Of a stretch of 18,429 nucleotides of DNA, positions 1-7,638 are shown piece by piece. The stretch spans positions 1 to 18,429 of the forward strand of contig CAYTBG010000056.1 in assembly GCA_964435925.1 (NCBI GenBank). Reading direction: 5' to 3'. The DNA comes from SOIV01 sp964435925 (GTDB lineage Bacteria > Acidobacteriota > Aminicenantia > Aminicenantales > Aminicenantaceae). Below the pieces are notes generated by a model. It had not been told where the DNA came from. It saw only the letters and a program-made list of their open reading frames with translations, and ran no database searches. Numbering within the stretch: the first letter of the stretch is position 1; each line of letters opens with the position of its first letter. The translations under genes and the position numbers were made by a program.

Positions 1-196
1 CTCAGCCTTTCTCACGGTTTTTTCACCATACAGCCTTCGCCATGCAAGGGAACCCTACGGAGTAGGGCGTCGAGTATGTCTGAGCGGAGCGAGTTACGCA
101 GACGCCGAGAAGAGTGATTGGAGAATGCCGTTAAAAATCTGAAGGGAGCCAGACTATTTCCCAAAACCTTCTCCAATCACCAACTTGGAGATGCTT
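1..196 (+). repeat. Dispersed structured repeat, copy A (5' part outside window)
   Basis: This stretch aligns without a single gap to 4221-4416 (copy B) and to 18356-18161 read on the minus strand (copy C). It contains a hairpin with arms CCCTAC (53-58) and GTAGGG (62-67). In the other copies the arms are CCCGAC and GTCGGG, a compensatory T-A to G-C change. A second pairing joins CGTC (68-71) and GACG (101-104). An in-frame TGA at about 115 breaks the reading frame that happens to be open in copies B and C, which argues against a protein product. The 3' end lies 8 bp from the stop codon of the convergent glycosidase gene. I do not recognise a named family. Its 5' end with the GGCCCC palindrome lies outside the window. 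Confidence 0.85.
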
Positions 197-203
197 CCGC
201 CTG

Positions 204-2780
204 CTATTCAAACATGATTTTGACTTCTTTTCTCGAGTATCCTTCTCCTCTCTTCTCAAAATATATCTTTATCTTTTTCTCAAGGTTTTCTCCCTCTTCT
301 GCCTTAGCTTCCACTACCGAGACTAAAGACCTTGGAGTTATAAGACTCAGATCATACTCCTTACCTCCTAATCCTTCGACAAGAATACTCAGTTGATTAT
401 CCCTGTATTGGGCTCTTATAACCTTCAGCCCGGCAGTTCTATCACCGGTTTGGGGAAAGTAGGGAGGTAAATAAAGAAGAATACTCTTTTCTGTCACAAT
501 TTCGACAAGTGTTTTATCTTTTATTTCCAGGTTGAATAAACAGCGCACTTCTCCTCTTTCCTTCTCCATCCTGAAATCTTTCTCTTCTCCGTTAACTTTC
601 ACAGCCCTTACTTGTGTCCCAAAACCCAGGGAAGGTGAGAAATTAAGGCGATAAGGAGCATGAGCTTTGGGTTCTATTTGAAAAACAAGCTTATTCTCGG
701 TGCGCCGCACATTAAAATGAAAAATATCCTTTCCTACACGAAAATTTCTGATCTTAACTTTGTCCCAGGTTCCCGGTAAGCTGGGTCTAAACTCAATCTC
801 CCTCCTTAAGGCATTTCCTTTCAATCCTAAAAGCCCTCTCACCATGCTTGTGACAACAGGGGAAGAAGAAAAGACCTGATGGGGAACAGATTTTTCCACC
901 GGGCTGAAAAATTCTCCTGATAACAGTTCAGGGCAAAATCCTAAGGCATCGATAAAAGTGTTGTTGGCTAAGCTCATGAGATGGGAAAAACCGGCGAGAG
1001 AGCGGCCGTAATTGTATTCTGAAAGACACGCGTAACCAGTAAGAAAAGGCCAGACTGTCCCATAATTATAGTTTAAAGGATCATAGTAGGAGCTTTTCGG
1101 AGAAAGAGACCTTACTCCCCAGTCTGTGCTCATCTCTGAGGAAGCAAAGATATCCAGGATATAATCTGCTCTGCGTGGCGGAAGTTGTTTAAAAAAAAGA
1201 GGCATAGAAGGCCAGACTGTAGTCTCCGCAAGCTGCTTATCCTTGACGGTCAGAGCGTGGGCATATTTCTTTTTTTCCTCCACCCAAAATTTATCACGAA
1301 GTGCTTCCAAGGCGTTCTCGAAGGTCTTATTCACCTTCCGGGAGAGATCTTTTTCTCCCATCAGCCCAGCAAGCTCTGAAAAAACCCGATGGGCCTCCAC
1401 AGATAAGGCAGCCAAATAAATATCTGTCTTCGTATTTTTCAGAAAAGCCCCAAGTTCCAGAGCAGCTAATCCTGCCACAGTGTTCTCCATAAGTCCGTCT
1501 CCGTCCGTGTCTGCAGAAAGAACATACTGATAAGCTTTCTTTAGGGAAGGCCAGCTCTCTTCTATGAACTTCCTATCTCCGGACCAATTCAGGTAATCGT
1601 GTAAAGAAACGATATAATAAGGAGTCGTTTCAGCATGGTAGAAACCGTAAGGATACTTCTCAAACCAGGGTATAAAAGCAGCTCCCTGAGAAAGCTCATG
1701 CATTATTTTTCCATCCTGGCGTTGATTCTTCCTTATGAAGGCTAAACCTTGACGCGTCATATCAAAAGAGCCGTAGCTGGTGATAGCCCAGGAATTGAAA
1801 AAAGTATCACCCCCGAAAAACCAGGCGAAGCCAGGCCTTTCGCTTCTCCCGGAAAGGCCATAGCCAGCCACCAGACCGCATCCCAGTTGAGGATTGCAGA
1901 CAAGGCCTTTGTCCACAGCCACTTTTGCCCACTGGAAAGCTTGATTCAACCTCTCTTCCGGAGTCTGCACATAAAGATAATCTTTTGCCAGTTTTTCATA
2001 ATAGCGAAACTTCTCAAGATAAAGCTCATTAAAATCTTCCCCCAGGCGAGAATAGACTTTATCCGCCCCCTTCCTTCCATCATGGTTTGCTGAGATAAAG
2101 ATAGGAAACAACGTCCGTTTCGAATCTTCAGGTTTCACATCAATTTTTATTTTCATATCTCCTTCTGGAAGGGCGTGAGCCGGACCTGAAGAAAACTGTT
2201 CTCCGGCCGGAGAGCCAATCAAGGCAACATTTTTTCTCGTTCCTTCGGAGATAACAAAATATTTTTTTTCTTTGTCCCAGTAACTATACTGCCCTCCAAG
2301 GCCTGCCGGCCACATGGGCTTCAAATCAGGAGTGAAGCTGGCAACCACAGAGAGTGGCTTTATGGATTCCACTGAAAGAAGGACAACTACCCCTGGCTCT
2401 CTCAAAGGAGAAAAGAAGATTTCTTCTGCCTTGAAGGAAGAATGGACATAGCGAAGAATGGTCTGATGGGGGTAAACGTCTATTCTGTGAACCGCATCTC
2501 TTCCTTCTACGATTTCATTCTCATTTTCAATCAAGAAGTGAAGCTCAAAATTATGCAGAACTTTATAGGGATAAATCCAGGTTTCAAGCCTCCCGTCCTC
2601 CCTGCCTAAAATGGCACTTTCCTGACCAACACTATCAAAATATCGTTGCGGCTGAACAATGCGGCTCAAGTGAAGACCCTGATTTTTTATGATAGATTTT
2701 TCAATGAATATCCTTTCTTTCCCGTAAGCAGAATTGAAGAGAAAATAGAAAATCAAAAAGAGAAGCACTGTCCTTTTCAT
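204..2780 (-). CDS. Exported six-hairpin glycosidase, MGH1/amylo-alpha-1,6-glucosidase-like
   Basis: 858 residues. Residues 1-20 form a signal peptide (Lys-Arg, hydrophobic stretch, then AYG before KER), so the enzyme is probably exported to the periplasm or beyond. The first 270 residues look like a beta-rich N-terminal domain. Residues 275-660 look like an (alpha/alpha)6 barrel: FGGDTFF at 322-328, ETTPYY at 384-389, DTDGDGLMEN at 424-433, YNYGTVWPF at 571-579 and PELLSGEFF at 617-625. The acidic residues in these motifs are the likely catalytic ones. The C-terminal 200 residues look like beta domains. This is known architecture for glycogen-debranching and related exo-glycosidases; the substrate cannot be read from sequence. 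Its ATG overlaps the galK stop (ATGA, 2777-2780), so it is translationally coupled to galactokinase. This suggests release and use of galactose or another hexose, an inference from context only. Confidence 0.8.
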   Translation of the reverse strand: MKRTVLLFLIFYFLFNSAYGKERIFIEKSIIKNQGLHLSRIVQPQRYFDSVGQESAILGREDGRLETWIYPYKVLHNFELHFLIENENEIVEGRDAVHRIDVYPHQTILRYVHSSFKAEEIFFSPLREPGVVVLLSVESIKPLSVVASFTPDLKPMWPAGLGGQYSYWDKEKKYFVISEGTRKNVALIGSPAGEQFSSGPAHALPEGDMKIKIDVKPEDSKRTLFPIFISANHDGRKGADKVYSRLGEDFNELYLEKFRYYEKLAKDYLYVQTPEERLNQAFQWAKVAVDKGLVCNPQLGCGLVAGYGLSGRSERPGFAWFFGGDTFFNSWAITSYGSFDMTRQGLAFIRKNQRQDGKIMHELSQGAAFIPWFEKYPYGFYHAETTPYYIVSLHDYLNWSGDRKFIEESWPSLKKAYQYVLSADTDGDGLMENTVAGLAALELGAFLKNTKTDIYLAALSVEAHRVFSELAGLMGEKDLSRKVNKTFENALEALRDKFWVEEKKKYAHALTVKDKQLAETTVWPSMPLFFKQLPPRRADYILDIFASSEMSTDWGVRSLSPKSSYYDPLNYNYGTVWPFLTGYACLSEYNYGRSLAGFSHLMSLANNTFIDALGFCPELLSGEFFSPVEKSVPHQVFSSSPVVTSMVRGLLGLKGNALRREIEFRPSLPGTWDKVKIRNFRVGKDIFHFNVRRTENKLVFQIEPKAHAPYRLNFSPSLGFGTQVRAVKVNGEEKDFRMEKERGEVRCLFNLEIKDKTLVEIVTEKSILLYLPPYFPQTGDRTAGLKVIRAQYRDNQLSILVEGLGGKEYDLSLITPRSLVSVVEAKAEEGENLEKKIKIYFEKRGEGYSRKEVKIMFE

Positions 2781-3952
2781 CCTTTTCCCTCCTTATTAAA
2801 GAAATAAGCTTTAGCGCCTTCTCCGATTTTAACCTCATAGAATTCAGGACGAGGAAACTTTCTTTTGCTGGCTTCTCCAAGAAGCTTTTTCCTGAAAGCA
2901 GCTATTCTCTCTTGCTTGACCAGAGCAATCCCCGATCCGCCAAAGCCGGCTCCGGTGAGACGGGCTCCAAAACAGCCGGGAAACTCCCGGGCAGACTCAT
3001 AAAGTAAATCAAGCTCGGGACAGGAGACCTCGTAATCATCCCTCAAGCTTTCATGAGACCGGAAAATAAGCTCGCCCAGAAGGCGAAAATCATCCTTTCT
3101 CAATGCTTCAACAGCCTGGTTTACCCTTGCGTTCTCACTCGCAACATGCGTGGCTCTTTTAAAAAGCACCCCATCCATTTCATCTTTTCTCTCTTCAAGC
3201 AGGCCCAAGGTTACCTGCTTGTAGCTTTTAACTCCGTATTTTTTTAAAAGTTCGAGCGCCCGGAAGGATTCAAACCGCCTCTTGTTGTACTCTGAAGAAG
3301 CTAATTCCCGGCGGACTCCGCTCTCAAAAACAACAATTCGGAGATCCTCTTTCTCCAAATGAAGCGGGATAAGCTCATACTCAAGAGATTCGCAATCCAA
3401 ATACACGGCCTTGTTTTTCTCGCCAAAAAATGAAACAAACTGGTCCATAAGACCGCACTGCACGCCGACAAAATCATTCTCTGCCTTCCTGGCCAACTCA
3501 GCCATTCTCTGGGGCGCAAGATCAAGTTTGAAAAGTGTATTTAATCCCTGAATTATGCTCACTTCAAGAGCCGCGGATGAACTCAGGCCTGCCTCAAGAG
3601 GAATATCCCCCCAGATTAGGCCGTTTATCCCGCGAATGTCAAATCCTTCTTCCTGCAGGGCCCAGAAAATTCCTTTGACATAATTGGCCCATTTATTCTG
3701 CCCGGATAAAGATATTTCTTGTAAAGAAAACCGCTCTCTTTTTTTGAGATTTTCTGCCCAGAGGCAGACTTTCTCATCCGTTCTTTTAGAGAGAAAAAAG
3801 TAATTCCGCAGGTTTATCGCTGCTGGCAAAACATAACCCTGATTGTAATCGGTGTGTTCTCCGATGATGTTTATCCGGCCGGGCGCAGAAGAGGCTACGT
3901 CTGGATGGGAATTATGGATTTCTTCAAAAACAAGGCTTAATGATCTTTCCAT
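2777..3952 (-). CDS. galK: Galactokinase
   Basis: 391 residues, close to E. coli GalK (382). It phosphorylates alpha-D-galactose to galactose 1-phosphate with ATP, the first step of the Leloir pathway, in the cytoplasm. Visible motifs are the galactokinase signature GRINIIGEHTDYNQG at 25-39, the GHMP ATP-binding loop GLSSSAA at 122-128, the probable catalytic Asp170 in CGLMDQF, and the C-terminal glycine-rich motif LTGAGFGGSG. The start at 3952 was chosen because the signature then sits at the usual distance from the N-terminus. A longer in-frame start at 4030 would put 26 extra residues into repeat copy D and past the predicted promoter. The ribosome-binding site is weak (AGG adjacent to ATG). 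The gene overlaps the downstream glycosidase by 4 bp. No galT or galE is in the window. Confidence 0.95.
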   Translation of the reverse strand: MERSLSLVFEEIHNSHPDVASSAPGRINIIGEHTDYNQGYVLPAAINLRNYFFLSKRTDEKVCLWAENLKKRERFSLQEISLSGQNKWANYVKGIFWALQEEGFDIRGINGLIWGDIPLEAGLSSSAALEVSIIQGLNTLFKLDLAPQRMAELARKAENDFVGVQCGLMDQFVSFFGEKNKAVYLDCESLEYELIPLHLEKEDLRIVVFESGVRRELASSEYNKRRFESFRALELLKKYGVKSYKQVTLGLLEERKDEMDGVLFKRATHVASENARVNQAVEALRKDDFRLLGELIFRSHESLRDDYEVSCPELDLLYESAREFPGCFGARLTGAGFGGSGIALVKQERIAAFRKKLLGEASKRKFPRPEFYEVKIGEGAKAYFFNKEGKG

Positions 3953-3966
3953 CCTGATGTACGTGA

Positions 3967-3996
3967 ATTTTAATGAAAACAAAAAAGAAAAGTCAA
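3967..3996 (-). promoter_or_regulatory. Candidate sigma70-type promoter of galK-glycosidase operon
   Basis: On the minus strand a TTGACT -35 (3996-3991) and a TAAAAT -10 (3972-3967) are separated by 18 bp. This would start transcription near 3960 and leave a leader of fewer than ten nucleotides before the galK ATG at 3952, agreeing with the poor ribosome-binding site. The call rests on pattern matching in an AT-rich stretch. Confidence 0.45.
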
Positions 3997-4009
3997 ATAT
4001 ATAAGCATT

Positions 4010-4105
4010 TCCATATCCGTTATAACACATTGTTAAGGCATAGGTTTTGGGAAATAGCAGCAGCGACCATTGAAGAAAGGCTCAAGCTGTATGGTTCCAA
4101 AACAC
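4010..4105 (-). repeat. Degenerate, internally deleted copy D of the dispersed repeat
   Basis: Read on the minus strand, this stretch carries the repeat's CCATACAGC segment (4095-4087) and its 3' end. The 3' end comprises CTATTTCCCAAAACC, then the equivalent of the TAATAACGGAAATGGAGATGCTT end with an insertion of about 9 bp. The central hairpin region present in copies A-C is missing. The copy points toward galK, with its 3' end about 57 bp from the galK start. It stands head to head with copy B. Confidence 0.6.
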
Positions 4106-4122
4106 GTTGCTTTTGCCCCTGA

Positions 4123-4416
4123 ATAAATGGGGCCATAAATGGGGCCAGGCCCCATTTTTTACTGGCCCCATTTATTCTCAAGGCTTCGCTCTCCTCTCCT
4201 TCGGAGAGAAACCTTGCCCGCTCAGCCTTTCTCACGGTTTTTTCACCATACAGCCTTCGCCATGCAAGGGAACCCGACGCAGTCGGGCGGCGAGTATGTC
4301 TGAGCGGAGCGAGTTACGCAGACGCCGAGAAGAGCGAATGGAGAATGGCGTTAAAAATCTGAAGGGAGCCAGGCTATTTCCCAAAACCTTTTCTAATAAC
4401 GAAAATGGAGATGCTT
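4123..4416 (+). repeat. Dispersed structured repeat, copy B (complete)
   Basis: This is the longest copy, about 290 bp. The 5' end holds the palindrome GGGGCCAGGCCCC (4141-4153), with a second GGCCCC half site at 4164-4169. Next come a hairpin CTCTCC-TTC-GGAGAG (4194-4208) and a hairpin CCCGAC-GCA-GTCGGG (4273-4287). A third pairing joins CGGC (4288-4291) with GACG (4321-4324) and carries one G-A mismatch, although it is fully paired in copies A and C. Positions 4221-4416 align gap-free with copies A and C. A frame is open across the element, but copy A interrupts it with a stop and the changes between copies favour base pairing rather than codons. The 3' end is 96 bp upstream of the pepD start. 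Confidence 0.85.
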
Positions 4417-4434
4417 ACTTTCCCAAATTTTTTC

Positions 4435-4463
4435 TTGAATTGCTAATATTTTTATGTCATTAT
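4435..4463 (+). promoter_or_regulatory. Possible pepD promoter
   Basis: TTGAAT (4435-4440) and CATTAT (4458-4463) are separated by 17 bp, in the AT-rich stretch between repeat copy B and pepD. Both hexamers are imperfect, so this is a weak call. It would give a leader of about 40 nucleotides containing the strong AGGAGG site. Confidence 0.25.
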
Positions 4464-4512
4464 CTTTCCTCTTCTTTAAAGTATATCTTTACTTGTTAAT
4501 AGGAGGCTTGAA

Positions 4513-5970
4513 ATGTCATCACTCTTTGAAGGACTCAAACCATCTCTTCTTTGGAAACATTTTGAACAAATCCTGAAGATTCCCCATTGTTCAGGTAATG
4601 AAAAAGCTTTAGGCGATTATATTATATCTGTGGCTAAGGATAGGAATTTAGCCTGGGAAAGGGATAAAATCGGAAATGTTGTTACCAAAAAAAAAGCATC
4701 GCCGGGCCATGAAAAGGCTGATACAATTATCTTACAAGGACACATAGACATGGTCGGCGAAAAAAACTCTGATGTTGAGCATGATTTTAATAAAGACGCT
4801 ATAAAAGCTGAAATCAAAGGAGAATGGATTCAGGCGATAGGAACCACCCTCGGTTCAGACAACGGGATTGGTTTAGCCGCCTCCCTTGCCGTGATGGAGG
4901 ATGACAGTTTAGAGCATGGTCCTCTCGAATTTCTCTTTACCGTAGATGAGGAAACAGGCCTGACCGGAGCAACTAAGGTAGAATCTGGTTTTCTTAAAGG
5001 AAAGAAATTCCTTAATCTTGACAGTGAAGATGAAGGAGTTTTCACTATCGGCTGTGCAGGCGGAGCTGATTCAGAAATCACCTTATCCCTAAAAAGGAAA
5101 AAAAGTAAGGGCGGTGAGCCTTACAGACTGAAATTTTTCGGTCTTAGAGGAGGACATTCAGGGATTGATATCGACCAGGGACGTGGAAATGCCGTAAAAT
5201 TACTTGCCCGCATGCTCTGGCAAGCCATGAATGAATTTCAGTTTGGTTTTGTCCGCATGGAAGGCGGCAACAAAAGAAACGCTATAGCCCGGGAAGCATG
5301 GGCTGATCTTCTCCTTAATCCGGCTCAGGGTCAAGGTTTATCCTCTTTTTTCCAGAAGGCTTTTGACAAAATCCAATTAGAATACAAGGCTGTTGAGAAA
5401 GACGCAAAATTTTCTTTCGAAAAATCAGATAAGCAAAAAGAAAATCCCTTAACTCCAGAATCTCAGAAAGATCTCATCAACCTCATTTTCACTCTTCCTC
5501 ATGGGGTTATAGCCATGCATCCTGAGATGGAAGACCTTGTTGAAACCTCTACTAACCTGGCCATTATTAACACTCACAAAGACAAAGCTCAAATAATCTG
5601 CAGCAGCCGAAGTTCTGTGGCTTCAGCCCTGGAGGCCGTACGAAATTCAATCGCAGCCTCGAGCGAACTTGTGGGAGCAAAAGTTGTTCAGCCTGAAGGC
5701 TATCCATCCTGGACGCCCAACCTCCAGTCCCCTCTTCTCAAGACTCTAAAAGACGTATACCAAAAAATGTTTCAAAAACAGCCTAAGGTTGAAGCTATCC
5801 ACGCTGGCCTTGAATGCGGGATCATAGGAGAAAAGTTTCCGGGGATGGATATGATTTCCTTTGGCCCGACTATTGAGCATCCCCATTCTCCTGAAGAAAG
5901 GGTTCATACAGGCTCTGTAGAAAAATTCTGGGAATTCTTAACCGGCTTGCTTGCTGATCTGGCGAAATAA
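4513..5970 (+). CDS. pepD: Aminoacyl-histidine dipeptidase (peptidase D, M20 family)
   Basis: 485 residues, the same length as E. coli PepD. It is a cytosolic metallopeptidase that splits Xaa-His and other dipeptides. The M20 metal ligands and catalytic residues are visible: His77 and Asp79 in GHIDM, Asp116 in GSDNG, Glu146-Glu147 in VDEETG, Asp170 in NLDSEDEG, and a late His in the IEHPHSPEERV segment. The HAGLECG motif typical of PepD precedes it. The start is fixed by a perfect AGGAGG six bases upstream. It is the only plus-strand gene in the window and seems monocistronic. It ends 4 bp from the stop codon of the convergent COQ7-like gene, with no clear terminator between them. Confidence 0.94.
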   Translation: MSSLFEGLKPSLLWKHFEQILKIPHCSGNEKALGDYIISVAKDRNLAWERDKIGNVVTKKKASPGHEKADTIILQGHIDMVGEKNSDVEHDFNKDAIKAEIKGEWIQAIGTTLGSDNGIGLAASLAVMEDDSLEHGPLEFLFTVDEETGLTGATKVESGFLKGKKFLNLDSEDEGVFTIGCAGGADSEITLSLKRKKSKGGEPYRLKFFGLRGGHSGIDIDQGRGNAVKLLARMLWQAMNEFQFGFVRMEGGNKRNAIAREAWADLLLNPAQGQGLSSFFQKAFDKIQLEYKAVEKDAKFSFEKSDKQKENPLTPESQKDLINLIFTLPHGVIAMHPEMEDLVETSTNLAIINTHKDKAQIICSSRSSVASALEAVRNSIAASSELVGAKVVQPEGYPSWTPNLQSPLLKTLKDVYQKMFQKQPKVEAIHAGLECGIIGEKFPGMDMISFGPTIEHPHSPEERVHTGSVEKFWEFLTGLLADLAK

Positions 5971-5974
5971 GGCC

Positions 5975-6508
5975 TCAGGCCTCAACTTTTGACTTTTTAA
6001 GGAATGCTTTCCAGCGTTCGATATGGCCGTATTCATCAGCCTCATCCTTTTCGATTATCTTTCGAGTCTCCTCATCCCAATCTATCTCTCTTAAAAGTAC
6101 ATCGTAATGACGAACAGCTTTCTTCTCAACCCAAATACCAGTATGAAGAATGGCTTTTGTGCCCAGCAGTCGCGAAAAGAATCCGAATTTGAAACCCACG
6201 ATCCAGTACAACCATCTGAGCATACTAGGTTTAAAACCATATTCAAAAAGCTTAATTTGAAAATCCTGGAGATGTGTCATCTCGTTGCTCATAGCATCTA
6301 TAAGCTTGAGATTTAGCTCACTTTCTTTTTTTGTGATCTGGAACTTGTAGATATTGACTGCCATAGTTTCTAGTGTATGCAGGGAATGCAATCCTTTCTC
6401 AATTCTTTTTAATCTATCCGAAGGCAAGCCCTGACCTCTGAGCTTAAAGTCTCCCTGGCGCATCTCAGGCCGAATGATCGAGATGTCAAAATCTTTTTTT
6501 TCCACCAT
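5975..6508 (-). CDS. COQ7-like ferritin-fold diiron protein
   Basis: 177 residues. The four-helix diiron ligand pattern is complete: Glu47 (LETMAV), Glu76 and His79 (EMTHLQ), Glu128 (WVEKKAV), and Glu159 and His162 (DEYGHIERW). In the COQ7 family (demethoxyubiquinone hydroxylase) this site activates oxygen to hydroxylate a quinone ring; members bind membranes peripherally, and the hydrophobic segment around residues 95-115 would suit that. The family assignment rests on motifs; ubiquinone as substrate is not shown, since no other ubi gene is present. It starts 2 bp after the stop of the upstream membrane-protein gene, so the two are probably translationally coupled. It is the last gene of the minus-strand set that begins near 9817. 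Confidence 0.75.
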   Translation of the reverse strand: MVEKKDFDISIIRPEMRQGDFKLRGQGLPSDRLKRIEKGLHSLHTLETMAVNIYKFQITKKESELNLKLIDAMSNEMTHLQDFQIKLFEYGFKPSMLRWLYWIVGFKFGFFSRLLGTKAILHTGIWVEKKAVRHYDVLLREIDWDEETRKIIEKDEADEYGHIERWKAFLKKSKVEA

Positions 6509-6510
6509 TC

Positions 6511-7266
6511 TTAAATCCAGCCCAACTCGCTGAATTGAGGAAAGCCAGAGCGGGATATTCCCCAGTAAGCAAAAAGAATTAAACTCAATAAATAGCCACT
6601 CATGAAAAAGAAAAGAAAGGGATTCTGATTGCCTTCTTTTTTTCTGTGAAAATAAAAGAGGAGAGCGAGAAGAAAGCCAGCGCCAGCAGCAGGAAAAGTG
6701 AAAACGACTGTTTGCCCTTCAATTCCATTCGCTGTAAAAACAAAGCCATAAAATGTAGCTCCTAATGATAGAAAAGCAAAGTTGTTCCAGGTGAGAGATT
6801 TAAATGAAATTTTATAGGCTGCAATAATTAAGGCAACAGAAATCAGGAAAACTCCTCCGTCCCACATAAAATGGCTGATTATTTCATCAAAAAGATAGGC
6901 GGCCTTATACAATTCTGATTCCTTCATGTGATGAAGAAGCCTGGCAATTGAATTAGAAGAAAGATGGAGACCATGACCATCCACAAAAAGAAGAAAGCCG
7001 ATGGCTAATAAAACCTTGGGCAATACCCTTAGAACTCTTTTTGAAGGCTGTTGAGGCTGCGTGGAGTGTAAAATTTTATTAGCACGTGAATAGAGAATGT
7101 AGGCTAAAGGGATGACAACAAAAGGAGTCAAAAAATCAAGTGTATCCCCCAAGGTTAGAGGGCTCTTAAGATAGGTCTTGAGAAAGGGTGGCATGATATG
7201 AAAGCAAGCATAGAAAAAACCATAAGCAAGCAGCCAGAAACAAAGAATATCCTTATCTTCTTTCAT
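6511..7266 (-). CDS. Polytopic membrane protein of unknown function
   Basis: 251 residues with about seven hydrophobic segments (roughly 8-25, 44-60, 81-96, 118-150, 160-180, 188-206, 217-236). I do not recognise the family. Polar features at predicted membrane edges stand out: DGHGLHLSSN at 96-105 and SHFMWDGG at 131-138, which together offer His98, His101 and His132, and GIEG at 181-184. Such placed histidines could bind a metal or cofactor, but this is only a suggestion. The start has AAGG eight bases upstream. It begins 11 bp after the broken barrel gene and ends 2 bp before the COQ7-like gene, so a partnership with that diiron protein is plausible from position. Confidence 0.65.
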   Translation of the reverse strand: MKEDKDILCFWLLAYGFFYACFHIMPPFLKTYLKSPLTLGDTLDFLTPFVVIPLAYILYSRANKILHSTQPQQPSKRVLRVLPKVLLAIGFLLFVDGHGLHLSSNSIARLLHHMKESELYKAAYLFDEIISHFMWDGGVFLISVALIIAAYKISFKSLTWNNFAFLSLGATFYGFVFTANGIEGQTVVFTFPAAGAGFLLALLFYFHRKKEGNQNPFLFFFMSGYLLSLILFAYWGISRSGFPQFSELGWI

Positions 7267-7277
7267 TCAGACAACCT

Positions 7278-7587
7278 TCAAAAGACATGGCCGAAATTAA
7301 AATAAATTCCCAGACCTTCGTTACTAAAACCGATATCAAACCTAACAACAAAGTTTTGAAGATAATACCTCAATCCCCAGCCGATATCAACAACAGCATT
7401 ATCGAGCCTTATTTCTGACCAGGATGGCCAAACAAGCCCCCCCGTCTATAAAAACGCTTCCTCCCAATTTCTTCCAGAGAGGAAAACGATACTCGGCATT
7501 AGCTAAAAATTTCCCTTTATCTTGAAAGCGATTTATCATTCCCCCTCCTTTGCTCTTTAACATAATTAAAATCCTTGAAAACTTCAA
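7278..7587 (-). pseudogene. Truncated, frameshifted outer-membrane barrel (surface antigen/BamA-like C-terminus)
   Basis: Two overlapping minus-strand frames join into one barrel C-terminus. The upstream frame reads FLANAEYRFPLWKKLGGSVF then IDGG, typical of the last strands of the bacterial surface antigen (Bac_surface_Ag/Omp85) family. At seven Gs (7443-7437) it shifts into a stop. Removing one G continues it in the other frame as LVWPSWSEIRLDNAVVDIGW and, further on, NEGLGIYFNFGHVF, ending at the TGA at 7280-7278 with the terminal Phe expected for barrel insertion. Only the last 100 or so residues remain and there is no proper 5' part, so it is a remnant even if the G tract is a sequencing error. 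It lies between the radical SAM gene and the membrane-protein gene. Confidence 0.75.
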
Positions 7588-7638
7588 TCTTAGAACCTGA
7601 TTTCAAAAAATAGAGTCTGCCCCCGTTTTTCATCTGTA

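Noticed and set aside
1185..2093. Plus-strand open frames opposite the glycosidase gene
   Set aside because: They are antisense to a gene with clear family motifs, lack ribosome-binding sites and show no domain.
2777..4030. Longer galactokinase starting at 4030
   Set aside because: The extra 26 residues lie in repeat copy D and across the candidate promoter, and are absent from the usual galactokinase N-terminus.
4107..4499. Reading frames through repeat copies B (plus strand) and C (minus strand), similar to each other at protein level
   Set aside because: The similarity is at DNA level along the whole repeat. Copy A has a stop in the frame, and changes between copies follow base pairing rather than codon conservation. 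The proteins also have no recognisable domain.
5965..5990. GGCCTCAGGCC as a terminator between pepD and the COQ7-like gene
   Set aside because: The palindrome leaves a one-base loop, has no following T tract on either strand at the right distance, and is made of the last codons of the convergent genes.
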